Assembly (NCBI GenBank): GCA_947493885.1
Contig: CANLTE010000004.1
Span: 186,001 to 250,000 of the forward strand
Reading direction: 5' to 3'
DNA length: 64,000 bases
DNA from: an uncultured Maribacter sp.
Lineage (GTDB): Bacteria > Bacteroidota > Bacteroidia > Flavobacteriales > Flavobacteriaceae
Shown here: piece after piece, positions 45,131 through 53,635 of the stretch
Numbering within the stretch: the stretch's first letter is position 1
Layout: the number at the start of each line of letters is the position of its first letter
Translations under genes and position numbers: made by a program
The notes under the pieces: model-generated
What the model saw: the letters and a program-made list of their open reading frames with translations, nothing else
What the model was told of the DNA's origin: nothing
Database searches by the model: none

Positions 45131-45991
45131 TTAACTGTATAACTGTTGTTTTCTGAAACCAGCAGGGGTAACTCCTGTTAACTTTTTAAAAGTCTTTGAA
45201 AAATAAGCAACATCATACATCCCAACCTCTTCCGCTATTTGTTTTAAAGATTTTTTAGTGGTAAGCAATAAAAATTGAGAACGTTCTATTCGTTTTAATT
45301 GAATAAATCTAATTGGTCTTATTCCGTATTTATCTTTAAAACTTCTTGAAAAATAATCAGTATTTAAATTACAAAAATCTGACAGACCTTCTACCGTAAG
45401 ATTTCCAGATAAATTTTCAGCAATATAAACTAACACCTTGTTTAAATCCCCCTTATCCTTTTTAGAAACACTTATATTTCCTTCAGTAACAAATCTTGAA
45501 AGTAATATTTCCAAAATTGATTTCGTTTCAAGCTGGTTTTTCAAATCGTTCTGAGAGTTCTCCGTTTTTTTAATTAAACCTCCATTAACAAAGACCTTAG
45601 GGTCTGAATTTTTAACCATTTTATTAGGATGTATTTCTAACAAGCGTTTAAAAAGCCTTTTATCCAATTTACTTGCCTTAACCTCATAAGTAAAAGCAAG
45701 TAAATTAAAAATAGAAACCCCGTAAGTTACCTCTTCAAAAAAACCAGTATAAAATTGCTCATGATACTCTATACATCTATAATTATTATACGTATAACTA
45801 GGTATTAAATACATATAACCAGGCCTTAAGGTATAAGCTTCTCCCGAGTGTTCCATTTCTCCCGCTCCTTTAGTAATAAAAAATAACCTTACGAACGTGC
45901 TTATAACATTACTATAATTCCATTTATTATCTAATTCTGCATAACCTGTATGAAGAAGATTACAATTTATATTCTGCAAAAAATTTGCCAT
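45131..45991 (-). CDS. AraC-family transcriptional regulator (first of tandem pair)
   Basis: A 286-residue paralogue of the following gene with the same layout: a cupin-like domain (LRPGYMYLIPSYTYNNYRC) and an AraC helix-turn-helix (GLSDFCNLNTDYFSRSFKDK, KQIAEEVGMYDVAYFSKTFK). It is transcribed away from the planctomycete-type cytochrome operon, with 174 bases between the two starts. That gap has paired repeats which could be the binding site of either regulator. Confidence 0.92.
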   Translation of the reverse strand: MANFLQNINCNLLHTGYAELDNKWNYSNVISTFVRLFFITKGAGEMEHSGEAYTLRPGYMYLIPSYTYNNYRCIEYHEQFYTGFFEEVTYGVSIFNLLAFTYEVKASKLDKRLFKRLLEIHPNKMVKNSDPKVFVNGGLIKKTENSQNDLKNQLETKSILEILLSRFVTEGNISVSKKDKGDLNKVLVYIAENLSGNLTVEGLSDFCNLNTDYFSRSFKDKYGIRPIRFIQLKRIERSQFLLLTTKKSLKQIAEEVGMYDVAYFSKTFKKLTGVTPAGFRKQQLYS

Positions 45992-46088
45992 AAACTCAAA
46001 CTATTTTCGTTAATTGCAATTCACCAGTTACAACAACACCATCCTAAATAAAATAGGGGTCTCAAAAACAATTAGTCGGAAATATACA

Positions 46089-46171
46089 TATTTTTGACTG
46101 ATTTAGATAGAAAATATCATTTCATTAAATTTATTTTTGTTTTAATGAATGATAAATATCATTTTATGATA
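46089..46171 (+). promoter_or_regulatory. control region of the PSD1-DUF1501 operon
   Basis: TATTTTTG (46089-46096) matches the -7 consensus perfectly. Two exact copies of AAATATCATTT lie at 46112-46122 and 46154-46164, 42 bases (four helical turns) apart. The second is embedded in AATGATA-AA-TATCATT (46147-46162) and in TATCAT-TTT-ATGATA (46157-46171), whose right arm contains the start codon. These may be AraC-type sites or leader hairpins that cover the start codon. Confidence 0.4.
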
Positions 46172-49100
46172 AAACATAGCATATTTTTTTCTTTTTTAGC
46201 AGTTATATTGATTTCTTGTGGAGGTCCTGAATTACCAGATTCTGTGGCGCAAGCCTATACGAATATTCCCAAAAAAATCGACTTTAATCAACATGTAAAA
46301 CCTATATTATCAGACAAATGTTATTTATGTCATGGACCTGATAAAGCTAATATCAAAGGTGGACTACAACTTCATACTCCAGAGCTGGCTTACGCAGAAC
46401 TTTCTGAATCGCCTGGTAAATATGCCATTAAACCTGGAAACCTAAATAAAAGTGAATTTTTCCATCGCATTATTACGGAGGACCCAAAATATATGATGCC
46501 GGAACCAGATTCTCATTTATCGTTATCCGATTATGAAAAGGCAATACTAATTAAATGGATAGAAGACGGCGCTGAGTATAAAGATCATTGGGCTTTTATT
46601 AAACCAATAAAGGAAAAAATACCGGAGGTAAAAAACACGGATTTAGTAGCAAATTTGATTGATAATTTTGTTTTAGAAGAACTAGAACTTAACAACATGA
46701 AGTTTGCTCCAAAAGCAGATAAAGAGTTGTTATTACGAAGAGCTTCATTAGATTTAACGGGCTTACCTCCTACTATCGAAGAACTTGATGCTTTTTTAAA
46801 TGACAATTCTCCAGATGCATACGAAAAGCAAATTGATCGCCTTTTAGCATCACCTCATTACGGAGAGCAACGTACGTTAGATTGGATGGATTTAGCAAGG
46901 TATGCTGACACACATGGCTATAGTGTAGATTGGTTTAGAGACGTTTCTCCTTGGAAAGATTGGGTAATAAAATCATTTAATGAAAACATGCCCTATGACG
47001 AATTTGTTTTATGGCAAATGGCAGGTGACATGTTACCAAATGCTACTCGAGAACAACGTTTAGCTACAACATTCAACAGACTACATCCACAAAATCTCGA
47101 AGGAGGCATTATTGATGAAGAATTTCGTGTTGAATATGTTGCTGACCGAACAGCAACTGTAAGTCAGGCCTTTTTAGGATTAACCGTTGCCTGTGCTAAA
47201 TGTCATGATCATAAATATGATCCTATTTCGCAAAAAGATCATTTTGAATTATTCAGCTTTTTTAATAATGTTAACGAGACGGGATTAATTCCATGGGATT
47301 TGGCAACACCTGTACCAAATATGCTACTTCCAACTGAAGAGCAAGAAAAAGTTCTTGCCTATTTAGAAACTCTAGTTGAAGACAAAGAAAAAATTGTAGA
47401 TGAAGTAACAAATACTGAATCCAAAAATGCTTTGGATTGGATTACTGATGAAGCATATAAAACAATAAATACAAAAAACTATCCAACTGGTCTGGTTTCC
47501 CATTTTGATTTTAACGACAAAAAATTAAAAGACAAATTACCTCAAAGAAAAAAGCTTAATATTAGAATGCGTCAACAGTATGCTGATAATCAAAAGGCAG
47601 TATTCCAAAAAGGAGCTTCTGGATACGGGTTAAGCATGGATGGAGACACTTGGTTAGATTTAGATGAAATTGGTATTTATAATAGAAGTAACGCATTTAC
47701 TATTGGCATTAAGGCATTTATTCCAGAAGACTTAGAAAACGGTGTTATTTTTCACAAAATGCAAGGCCCTGAATTACATAGCTATAGAGGGTATCACCTA
47801 AACATTAAGGATAATAAAATAGAAGCGCTGTTAGCACACGTATGGCCAGACAATGCGGTTGTAACCCAATCTTTAAAAGATGTTCCAAAGAATAAATGGA
47901 TACAATTAACAATGTCATATGATGGTTCTAGTAAAGCAAGTGGGGTCTCAATGTATTTAGATGGCGAAAAATTAGAAACCGAAACCAAGGTAGATAATCT
48001 TTATAAAGATATTGTTTTCAGAAAACAAGATATAGGGCTTTACAATGGAAAAACCGAACCTGGTTTAAGAATTGGAGCTATTTGGAGAGGAAAAGGCTTA
48101 AGAAATGGTGCTGTTGACGATATTATGGTTTTTAACCGTGAGTTAACTCAAATTGAAGTAATGCAAATTGCCAATAAAAAAGGGTTAGATCAATTAATTT
48201 CAAAGTCTAATAATGTCATTTCTCAAGAAGAAAAAAGTTTACTTACAAAGTATTATTTAGTTCATAAATCTTCTAGCTATAAAAAATCAATGGAAGAACT
48301 GGCTAAAACTAGAACTGCGTATGTTGACAGTATTGAACCTGTGAAAGAAATCATGGTGATGAAAGAAATGGAGACACCTAGACAGGCATACGTTCTAGAC
48401 AGAGGGCAATATGACTCTCCTACTGATTCTGTTTTCCCAAATGTGCCTGAGAAAATATTTCCTTTTCCAGATAGCTTACCAAAAAACAGAATTGGATTAT
48501 CTAAATGGATAACACATAAAGACAATCCTTTAACGGCAAGAGTTACGGTAAATAGATATTGGCAAAACATTTTTGGAAGAGGTTTGGTTAAAACCTCTGA
48601 AGACTTTGGTAATCAAGGAGAGCTACCAAGTCATCCAAAACTTTTAGACTGGTTAGCTGTTAACTTTGTAGAATCTGGTTGGGACGTAAAAGCACTTCAT
48701 AAATTAATAATGCTATCTAACACCTATCAACAGAGTAGTAGAGTTAGCGAAGAATTATTAAATATAGACAAGGAAAACAGACTCTTAGCAAGAGGGCCAG
48801 CAAAACGACTATCTGGAGAAATGCTAAGAGATAATGCATTATTTGCCTCAGGATTATTAAGTAAAAAAATTGGAGGCGAAAGTGTTAGTCCATACCAACC
48901 TCCAGGATTATGGCTAGTAAATGGTGATAAATACAAACCTAGTTCAGGTGAAGATTTGTATAGAAGAAGTATGTATACCATCTGGAAAAGAACTGTTCCA
49001 CACCCTACAATTTCTACTTTTGATGCTCCTACAAGAGATTTATGTACTACAAGAAGGCAAGAAACAAACACACCTCTTCAAGCATTAGTTTTACTAAATG

Positions 49101-49411
49101 ACCCAACCTTTATTGAGGCCTCTAGAGTTTTAGGAATAACCATGAGTACCTATGATAATGTTGAATTAGGTATTTCTGATGCATTTAGAAAGCTTACAGG
49201 TAGAAAAATAAAGACTAAAGAGTTAGAAGTTTTAGCTGCTTTGCAAAAGTCTGAGCTAGAAAAATTCAGAAACAACGATACAAAAGCTAAAGGTTGGATT
49301 AGTCTTGGTGAGCACAAAATTACCTCTGGTGATGATGAAGCTTTAATTGCAGCTAACGCGGTTGTAGCAAGTACAATTATGAATTCAGATGCTAGCATTA
49401 CCAAAAGGTAA
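46166..49411 (+). CDS. PSD1/DUF1549/LamG/DUF1553 c-type cytochrome lipoprotein
   Basis: About 1,081 residues from ATG 46166, which gives a lipoprotein signal (FFSFLAVILISC); the frame is open to 46094. Domains in order: planctomycete cytochrome c (PSC) with haem motif C52-Y-L-C-H56; DUF1549 (about 130-375) with RASLDLTGLPPT and a second CxxCH, C343-A-K-C-H347; a LamG/concanavalin-like insert (about 455-660); and DUF1553 (about 780-1040, with NRIGLSKWITHKDNPLTARV, GPAKRLSGEMLRDNA and TRRQETNTPLQALVLLNDP). This architecture is typical of Planctomycetes and Verrucomicrobia. The biochemical role is unknown; the two haems suggest extracytoplasmic electron transfer, and LamG suggests glycan binding. 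First gene of a four-gene operon. Confidence 0.92.
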   Translation: MIKHSIFFSFLAVILISCGGPELPDSVAQAYTNIPKKIDFNQHVKPILSDKCYLCHGPDKANIKGGLQLHTPELAYAELSESPGKYAIKPGNLNKSEFFHRIITEDPKYMMPEPDSHLSLSDYEKAILIKWIEDGAEYKDHWAFIKPIKEKIPEVKNTDLVANLIDNFVLEELELNNMKFAPKADKELLLRRASLDLTGLPPTIEELDAFLNDNSPDAYEKQIDRLLASPHYGEQRTLDWMDLARYADTHGYSVDWFRDVSPWKDWVIKSFNENMPYDEFVLWQMAGDMLPNATREQRLATTFNRLHPQNLEGGIIDEEFRVEYVADRTATVSQAFLGLTVACAKCHDHKYDPISQKDHFELFSFFNNVNETGLIPWDLATPVPNMLLPTEEQEKVLAYLETLVEDKEKIVDEVTNTESKNALDWITDEAYKTINTKNYPTGLVSHFDFNDKKLKDKLPQRKKLNIRMRQQYADNQKAVFQKGASGYGLSMDGDTWLDLDEIGIYNRSNAFTIGIKAFIPEDLENGVIFHKMQGPELHSYRGYHLNIKDNKIEALLAHVWPDNAVVTQSLKDVPKNKWIQLTMSYDGSSKASGVSMYLDGEKLETETKVDNLYKDIVFRKQDIGLYNGKTEPGLRIGAIWRGKGLRNGAVDDIMVFNRELTQIEVMQIANKKGLDQLISKSNNVISQEEKSLLTKYYLVHKSSSYKKSMEELAKTRTAYVDSIEPVKEIMVMKEMETPRQAYVLDRGQYDSPTDSVFPNVPEKIFPFPDSLPKNRIGLSKWITHKDNPLTARVTVNRYWQNIFGRGLVKTSEDFGNQGELPSHPKLLDWLAVNFVESGWDVKALHKLIMLSNTYQQSSRVSEELLNIDKENRLLARGPAKRLSGEMLRDNALFASGLLSKKIGGESVSPYQPPGLWLVNGDKYKPSSGEDLYRRSMYTIWKRTVPHPTISTFDAPTRDLCTTRRQETNTPLQALVLLNDPTFIEASRVLGITMSTYDNVELGISDAFRKLTGRKIKTKELEVLAALQKSELEKFRNNDTKAKGWISLGEHKITSGDDEALIAANAVVASTIMNSDASITKR

Positions 49412-49435
49412 CTAGTAATTCTAAAATACAATATT

Positions 49436-50953
49436 ATGTGTAATAATCACGAACACAGCAGATTAACCTCTAACAATAAAGACTTTCAAGAAATTGAAAA
49501 ACAAATTGATAGAAGGCATTTTTTAAAGAAAACATCTTTGGGACTTGGAGCTATGGCACTAGGAAGTCTTTTGGGTTCCGAAAAGTTAATGGCCAACTTG
49601 GGGAATAAAGATGTTCAAGAAGCGGTACTTAATAATTACAATAAAAACAGACTTGGTTTACCTCACCATTTACCCAAGGCAAAACGCATTATCTATTTAT
49701 TTCAAAGTGGAGGACCTTCACAAATAGATTTATTTGATTATAAGCCAAAACTAGTAGATATGTTTGGTAAAGAATTACCAGAGTCTGTTATTGGTGGTCA
49801 AAGACTTACCGGTATGAGTGGTAGTCAAAGTACACTACCTGTTGCTCCCTCTTCATTTAACTTTAAGCAATATGGAGAATCTAGAGCATGGGTTAGTGAT
49901 GCCATGCCATATTTATCTGAAGTTGTTGACGATTTATGTTTTGTAAAAGGAATGCAAACTGATCAGATAAATCATACCCCTGCTATCACGTTTATGCAAA
50001 CTGGTCATCAACTACCAGGTAGACCTTCAATTGGCTCATGGTTAAGTTATGGTTTAGGCTCTGACAATGAAAATTTACCAACTTTTATTACCCTTGTATC
50101 CAAAAACGGTAAAGGTCAACCTTTAAAAGCAAGTTTATGGGGAAACGGTTTTTTACCAACAGAGCATCAAGGTGTACAATTTAGATCAGGTAAAGACCCT
50201 GTATTATATTTAAGTGACCCTGAAAATTACGACGGTAATGACCGAAGACATATGCTAGATTATTTAGGGCATTTAAATGAAATTCAGAATGATGCCTATG
50301 GAGATCCTGAAATTCAAGCAAGAATGGCTCAATACGAAATGGCATTTAAAATGCAAACATCTGTTCCTGAAGTAGCAGATTTGTCGGATGAGCCAGAACA
50401 TATTTTTGATTTATATGGAAAAGACAGCAGAGATCCAGGCACATACGCGGCCAATTGTTTAATGGCAAGAAAACTTTTAGAAAAAGGAGTAAAATTTATA
50501 CAACTATACCACCAAGGTTGGGATCAACACATTGGATGCCCTGGTGGAGTCAAAAATCAAAGTAAAAATACAGACCAAGCCAATGCTGCTCTTATTAAAG
50601 ACCTAAAGCAACGAGGTATGCTTGATGATACCTTAGTGATTTGGGGCGGAGAATTTGGTCGTACCGTATATTCGCAAGGACAATTAACCGAAGATAATTA
50701 TGGTCGTGACCATCACCCAAAGGCTTTTACTATGTGGATGGCTGGTGCGGGTATAAAACCAGGATTCACCTATGGAGAAACGGATGATTTTAGTTACAAT
50801 GTTGTAAAAGATCCTGTTCATGTTCACGATTTTCACGCTACACTGTTACATTTATTTGGTGTTGATCACGAAAGACTCACCTTTAAGCATCAAGGAAGAC
50901 GCTATAGATTAACCGATGTACACGGTAATGTTGTGAAAGATTTATTAACCTAA
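49436..50953 (+). CDS. DUF1501 family protein, exported
   Basis: A 505-residue protein with a twin-arginine-like signal (DRRHFLKKTSLGLGAMALGS). DUF1501 proteins share the alkaline-phosphatase/sulfatase fold; visible features include LFQSGGPSQIDLFDYKP, MQTDQINHTPAITFMQTG, WGGEFGRTVYSQG, GRDHHPKAFTMWMAGAG and DVHGNVVKDL. In planctomycetes the DUF1501 gene almost always follows a DUF1553 gene, and the same is true here, with 24 bases between them. It has no formylglycine motif, so it is not an ordinary sulfatase. Function is unknown. Confidence 0.92.
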   Translation: MCNNHEHSRLTSNNKDFQEIEKQIDRRHFLKKTSLGLGAMALGSLLGSEKLMANLGNKDVQEAVLNNYNKNRLGLPHHLPKAKRIIYLFQSGGPSQIDLFDYKPKLVDMFGKELPESVIGGQRLTGMSGSQSTLPVAPSSFNFKQYGESRAWVSDAMPYLSEVVDDLCFVKGMQTDQINHTPAITFMQTGHQLPGRPSIGSWLSYGLGSDNENLPTFITLVSKNGKGQPLKASLWGNGFLPTEHQGVQFRSGKDPVLYLSDPENYDGNDRRHMLDYLGHLNEIQNDAYGDPEIQARMAQYEMAFKMQTSVPEVADLSDEPEHIFDLYGKDSRDPGTYAANCLMARKLLEKGVKFIQLYHQGWDQHIGCPGGVKNQSKNTDQANAALIKDLKQRGMLDDTLVIWGGEFGRTVYSQGQLTEDNYGRDHHPKAFTMWMAGAGIKPGFTYGETDDFSYNVVKDPVHVHDFHATLLHLFGVDHERLTFKHQGRRYRLTDVHGNVVKDLLT

Positions 50954-50970
50954 TAGTAAACAAATAAAAA

Positions 50971-52077
50971 ATGTCAAGTAGACGAAACTTTATAAAAAAA
51001 ACAGGTTTAGCAGGAGCGGTCCTTACTGCCACCCCTTCTTTTGGGTTTAACATTTTGAAAAAAAGTCAACCGGAAGAAACCCTATTAGGTCATGGAGATT
51101 ATCAATACAAATTGGTTAAGGATTGGGGGAAAATTAGTTCGGTTCGAAACCCTCTTCTTAATTGCCATGAAATGCAGATGGACAGTAAAGGGAGACTAAT
51201 TATGATAGGAGATCATCCAAAAAATAATATCATAATTTTTGATAAATCTGGTAAAGTATTAGATTATTGGGGAACGGCTTATCCTGGAGGACATGGTTTA
51301 ACTATTTCCAATGAAGGAGGAGAAGATTTTCTTTTCTTAGCTGATTCTGGGTGGTTTTTGAATAAAACGGGAAAATGGACAAAACACAATGGGCGTGTAT
51401 CTAAAACAACTACTGACGGTCGTGTTGTTTTTGATATAGGCCACCCACAAACTATTGGCATTTATGAGCCTGGACAGCATTACTGTCCAACGGAAGTAGC
51501 CGTTGGTCCAAATGGTGATATTTATGTTGCCGATGGTTACGGCCAAGACGTTATTATCCAATACGATTATAAAGGACAATATAAAAGACACTGGGGAGGA
51601 CACAACAACGAGGATAAAAACTATAACTTTAATTGTGCTCACGGAATTGCGATAGATTATCGTGAAAAAAATAACCCAATGCTAGTTATCACCTCCAGAG
51701 CTGATAAATGCTTTAAATGGTTTACTCTTGATGGTAAATATGTAAAAACACTTCACTTACCTAACATGCAAGTGTGTCGACCTGTTTTTGATGATATCAA
51801 TCTATACGCAGGAGTATGTTGGTCACAACCTAAAGAAGGCAAAACTAGCTGGAAAGAACATACCGGTTTTGTTACAATTTTAGAGGGCGATAAAGTTGTC
51901 TCCAACCCTGGAGGAACATCTCCCGAATATAAAAATGGTGAACTTCAAAAGTCTTACCAACTACTAAGCAAACCTATTTTACATGGTCATGATGTTTGTG
52001 TTGACGAAGATAAAAATCTTTATATCTGTCAATGGAATGCAAATCATTCAGCTCCTTTAAAACTAGAAAGAGTTTAA
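50971..52077 (+). CDS. Tat-exported NHL-type beta-propeller protein
   Basis: A 368-residue protein with a twin-arginine signal (SSRRNFIKKTGLAGAVLTA) and beta-propeller blades of the NHL/6-bladed type: GKVLDYWGTAYPGGHGLTIS, HYCPTEVAVGPNGDIYVADG, GYGQDVIIQYDYKGQYKRHW, CAHGIAIDYREKNNPMLVIT and HGHDVCVDEDKNLYICQWN. The closest type is peptidyl-alpha-hydroxyglycine-lyase/NHL-like proteins found in planctomycetes, but no catalytic zinc site can be confirmed by eye. It is 17 bases after the DUF1501 gene and 22 before a cytochrome gene, clearly one operon. Confidence 0.85.
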   Translation: MSSRRNFIKKTGLAGAVLTATPSFGFNILKKSQPEETLLGHGDYQYKLVKDWGKISSVRNPLLNCHEMQMDSKGRLIMIGDHPKNNIIIFDKSGKVLDYWGTAYPGGHGLTISNEGGEDFLFLADSGWFLNKTGKWTKHNGRVSKTTTDGRVVFDIGHPQTIGIYEPGQHYCPTEVAVGPNGDIYVADGYGQDVIIQYDYKGQYKRHWGGHNNEDKNYNFNCAHGIAIDYREKNNPMLVITSRADKCFKWFTLDGKYVKTLHLPNMQVCRPVFDDINLYAGVCWSQPKEGKTSWKEHTGFVTILEGDKVVSNPGGTSPEYKNGELQKSYQLLSKPILHGHDVCVDEDKNLYICQWNANHSAPLKLERV

Positions 52078-52099
52078 AAGCTATTAACACTACATTTTA

Positions 52100-53494
52100 A
52101 TGAACGAAGTATCAGACATTGTCTTATTTTTTGGAAGATTCCATCCACTTTTAGTGCACCTACCAATTGGATTCTTATTTTTTGCTTTTCTACTTGAAAT
52201 TATTAGTAAATGGAAAAAGAATCCGAGCCTTACCACAGCCATACCATTAGCATTATTATTAGGTGCACTGAGTGCTTTGGGAAGTTGTATTTTAGGCTAT
52301 ATGCTTTCTTTAAGTGGCGATTACGATGAAAGCGCGGTTGACATTCATTTTTGGTTTGGAATAGCTACCACGGTAGTTGCATTTGTTGCATGGTTAATTA
52401 GAACTGAAAAACTTAATATTCCAAATACAAATACTGTTAAAGCCAATATTTCAACGCTTACTTTAATTGTGGTTTTACTTAGTGTTACTGGACATTATGG
52501 TGGTAACTTAACTCATGGAAGCGATTATCTTGTAAAATATTTACCTTTTGGGAAAGAGCCCAAAAAGGAGCTTCCAGCGATATCTAAGATTGAAGATGCA
52601 GGTGTATACGATTACTTAGTAGACCCTATTCTTCAAAACAAATGTACCAGCTGTCACAATCCAAGCAAGAAAAAGGGGGGGCTTTCATTTATAGACAGTA
52701 CATCCATTCTTGCTGGCGGAAAAAATGGAGATGCCCTTATTCCAGGCAACTCAAATAAATCTGAAATGATAAAAAGGGTTTTGTTAGACCCTCATCATGA
52801 TGATTTTATGCCTCCTGAAGGAAAAACACCTTTAACTGAGGAAGAAATAGCTATTTTAATGTATTGGATTGATAATGCAAATGCTAACTTTTCATCTCAA
52901 ATAAAAGGTATTGAAACACCAGAAAACATTAACAAGATTGCATCCAATTTCCTGGAAATTCCTATCGAAGGCGAAAAAGGAACCACAAAATTACCTACTG
53001 TAACTCCAATTAATGAGGAAACATTAACCGCAATTAAAAAAGAAGGGTTTCAAATTAGAGAATTAGTTTTTGAATCTAATATATATGAAGTTGTGCTGCC
53101 TTCTCAAACAATTACAGCCGAAAATTCAAACGAACTAGACAAAAAACTAGCTCTTTTAACTGATATTAAAGAAAATATATTATGGTTTTATGCGGAAAAT
53201 AATGGTATTAATGATGGGCATTTAAAGTTAATTTCTGAATTTGTAAATCTTCAAAAATTAAACATAAATAATAACCCTATTACGGATAAAGGTATTGCTG
53301 CATTTGAAAATCACGCTTTTCTAAATAGTGTTAACCTTTATGGAACTAATGTCACGAAGAAAAGTTTAGTTTCATTTACTAAAATGAAAAATTTACAAAA
53401 CGTTTATGCATGGAAAACAGCAATAAAAAGCGACGATATCACTTCAACGTTTAAAGACAATGAAAATGCCCCAAAAATAAGTTTAGGGCTTTAA
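52100..53494 (+). CDS. DUF2231 membrane protein with cytochrome c (PSC) and leucine-rich repeats
   Basis: A 464-residue protein. The N-terminus is a DUF2231-type four-helix membrane domain (FFGRFHPLLVHLPIGFLFFA, with the conserved HP...HLPIG) to about residue 150. It is followed by a planctomycete-type cytochrome c domain with haem motif C182-T-S-C-H186 and DDFMPPEGKTPLTEEEI as the Met-ligand region, and then leucine-rich repeats (about 350-460). It would anchor a haem c at the outer face of the inner membrane, making it a candidate electron acceptor or donor for the PSD1 cytochrome of the same operon. Last gene of the operon. Confidence 0.9.
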   Translation: MNEVSDIVLFFGRFHPLLVHLPIGFLFFAFLLEIISKWKKNPSLTTAIPLALLLGALSALGSCILGYMLSLSGDYDESAVDIHFWFGIATTVVAFVAWLIRTEKLNIPNTNTVKANISTLTLIVVLLSVTGHYGGNLTHGSDYLVKYLPFGKEPKKELPAISKIEDAGVYDYLVDPILQNKCTSCHNPSKKKGGLSFIDSTSILAGGKNGDALIPGNSNKSEMIKRVLLDPHHDDFMPPEGKTPLTEEEIAILMYWIDNANANFSSQIKGIETPENINKIASNFLEIPIEGEKGTTKLPTVTPINEETLTAIKKEGFQIRELVFESNIYEVVLPSQTITAENSNELDKKLALLTDIKENILWFYAENNGINDGHLKLISEFVNLQKLNINNNPITDKGIAAFENHAFLNSVNLYGTNVTKKSLVSFTKMKNLQNVYAWKTAIKSDDITSTFKDNENAPKISLGL

Positions 53495-53560
53495 GATTAT
53501 GGCTTTTTTACATCTGTTTTATCCCTAAAACCATTTGTGTTATTCTAATGAATGTATCTA

Positions 53561-53589
53561 TCCCTATTATGGGAAGGATATTCCCTATT
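53561..53589 (+). promoter_or_regulatory. direct repeats upstream of sulfatase-GH2 operon
   Basis: TCCCTATT occurs at 53561-53568 and 53582-53589, exactly 21 bases (two helical turns) apart, 47 bases before the sulfatase ATG. A third CCCTA is at 53523-53527. Direct repeats at 21-base spacing suit AraC-type DNA-binding domains, such as the hybrid sensor or the two AraC proteins nearby. Confidence 0.4.
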
Positions 53590-53635
53590 TTTACAATAAC
53601 AACATATTTCTATAATCACACAAAAAGAATAACTC

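Noticed and set aside
48727-49071. Antisense open frame of about 114 codons inside the PSD1/DUF1553 gene
   Set aside because: It is the reverse complement of a strongly conserved DUF1553 region and has no start signals or family features.
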